Below are positions 5,853 through 5,936 of a stretch of 5,936 nucleotides of DNA, piece by piece. Position 1 is the first letter of the stretch; each line of letters opens with the position of its first letter. The stretch is taken from positions 1 through 5,936 of the forward strand of contig JAAOZJ010000140.1 in NCBI GenBank assembly GCA_011605835.1, given 5' to 3'. The position numbers and the translations under genes were made by a program. Origin of the DNA: Thermoproteota archaeon. Its GTDB lineage: Archaea; Thermoproteota; Methanomethylicia; Nezhaarchaeales; WYZ-LMO8. The notes beneath the pieces are model-generated. The model saw nothing but the letters and a program-made list of their open reading frames with translations. It made no database searches and had not been told where the DNA came from.

Positions 5853-5859
5853 AAGCTTT
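5848..5859 (-). promoter_or_regulatory. BRE/TATA promoter of the minus-strand ATPase gene
   Basis: Read on the minus strand, AAAGCTTATAGG has the ideal archaeal order of AAA, two bases, TTATA. Its centre is about 26-28 bases before the ATG at 5824, so the mRNA should be leaderless. A second AT-rich box, AATATAAGG, lies further upstream at about 5871-5879 and would start RNA near 5849. The nearer box is the better match and agrees with the gene start. Confidence 0.6.
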
Positions 5860-5936
5860 GCTATACAACCCCTTATATTCGTAAAGTTCTGATCCTAGAG
5901 TTCGAGGAGGAGTCTCTCTTTTACATCTTATTAGAC
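5860..5936. other. Window edge: open frames on both strands, no certain gene
   Basis: On the plus strand, 5883-5936 reads KVLILEFEEESLFYILLD with host-like codons (TTC GAG GAG GAG) but no standard start codon, so it may be the inside of a gene running out of the window. On the minus strand a frame is open from the window edge to a TGA at 5821-5823 (38 codons, ending in MRIFL). The two overlap, so at most one is likely real. The plus-strand text looks more protein-like, but neither can be confirmed. Confidence 0.25.

Noticed and set aside
4500..5936. Insertion sequence around the ATPase gene
   Set aside because: No transposase, no terminal inverted repeats and no target-site duplication are visible at either edge, though the right edge may lie outside the window.

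Overview
The window looks like chromosome of a hyperthermophilic crenarchaeote (Thermoprotei). The support is a PaREP1-family gene (a family expanded in that group), promoters of the archaeal BRE/TATA type placed 20-30 bases before starts, near-leaderless starts, heavy AGG/AGA and ATA codon use, and an ATPase-plus-nuclease gene of an archaeal type. The genus cannot be fixed from this sequence alone.

Layout. Bases 1-130 hold a possible 3' end of an unseen gene and a TATA-like element. Next comes a PaREP1-family gene on the plus strand (214-663). Its conserved N-terminus appears to continue upstream to about 130 without any usual start codon. A 245-base gap contains a weak hairpin and a promoter for a small class II glutamine amidotransferase-like protein (909-1730). 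A metal unit follows: a 57-residue YHS-domain protein (1782-1955) and, 41 bases later, an 805-residue copper-type P1B ATPase (1997-4414). The YHS gene has a promoter that makes its mRNA nearly leaderless. The two probably form one operon for Cu(I) handling: a small cysteine-containing metal-binding protein and a membrane pump that exports Cu(I).

Directly after the pump's TAG stop, the same frame stays open for another 45 codons with protein-like content. It breaks off where base composition changes sharply. From about 4520 to 5880 the DNA is visibly richer in A+T (one 60-base line hand-counted at 42% G+C, against 53% for a line in the pump gene). This part holds one minus-strand gene (4526-5824): a P-loop ATPase with a winged-helix segment and a C-terminal PD-(D/E)XK-like nuclease domain. 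Its promoter carries a strong BRE/TATA, a perfect 16-bp palindrome and a perfect 14-bp tandem duplication. This looks like an acquired, possibly self-regulated gene, and it may have interrupted a resident gene.

The points most worth following are the Ser-to-Asp change at a Cu(I)-site position in TM8 of the pump, the palindrome/repeat control region of the ATPase gene, the missing start of the PaREP1 gene, and the coding remnant at the island edge. I see no tRNA, rRNA, CRISPR array, transposase or terminal inverted repeat. I found no clear evidence of a wholly new system; the nearest candidate is the ATPase-nuclease island.
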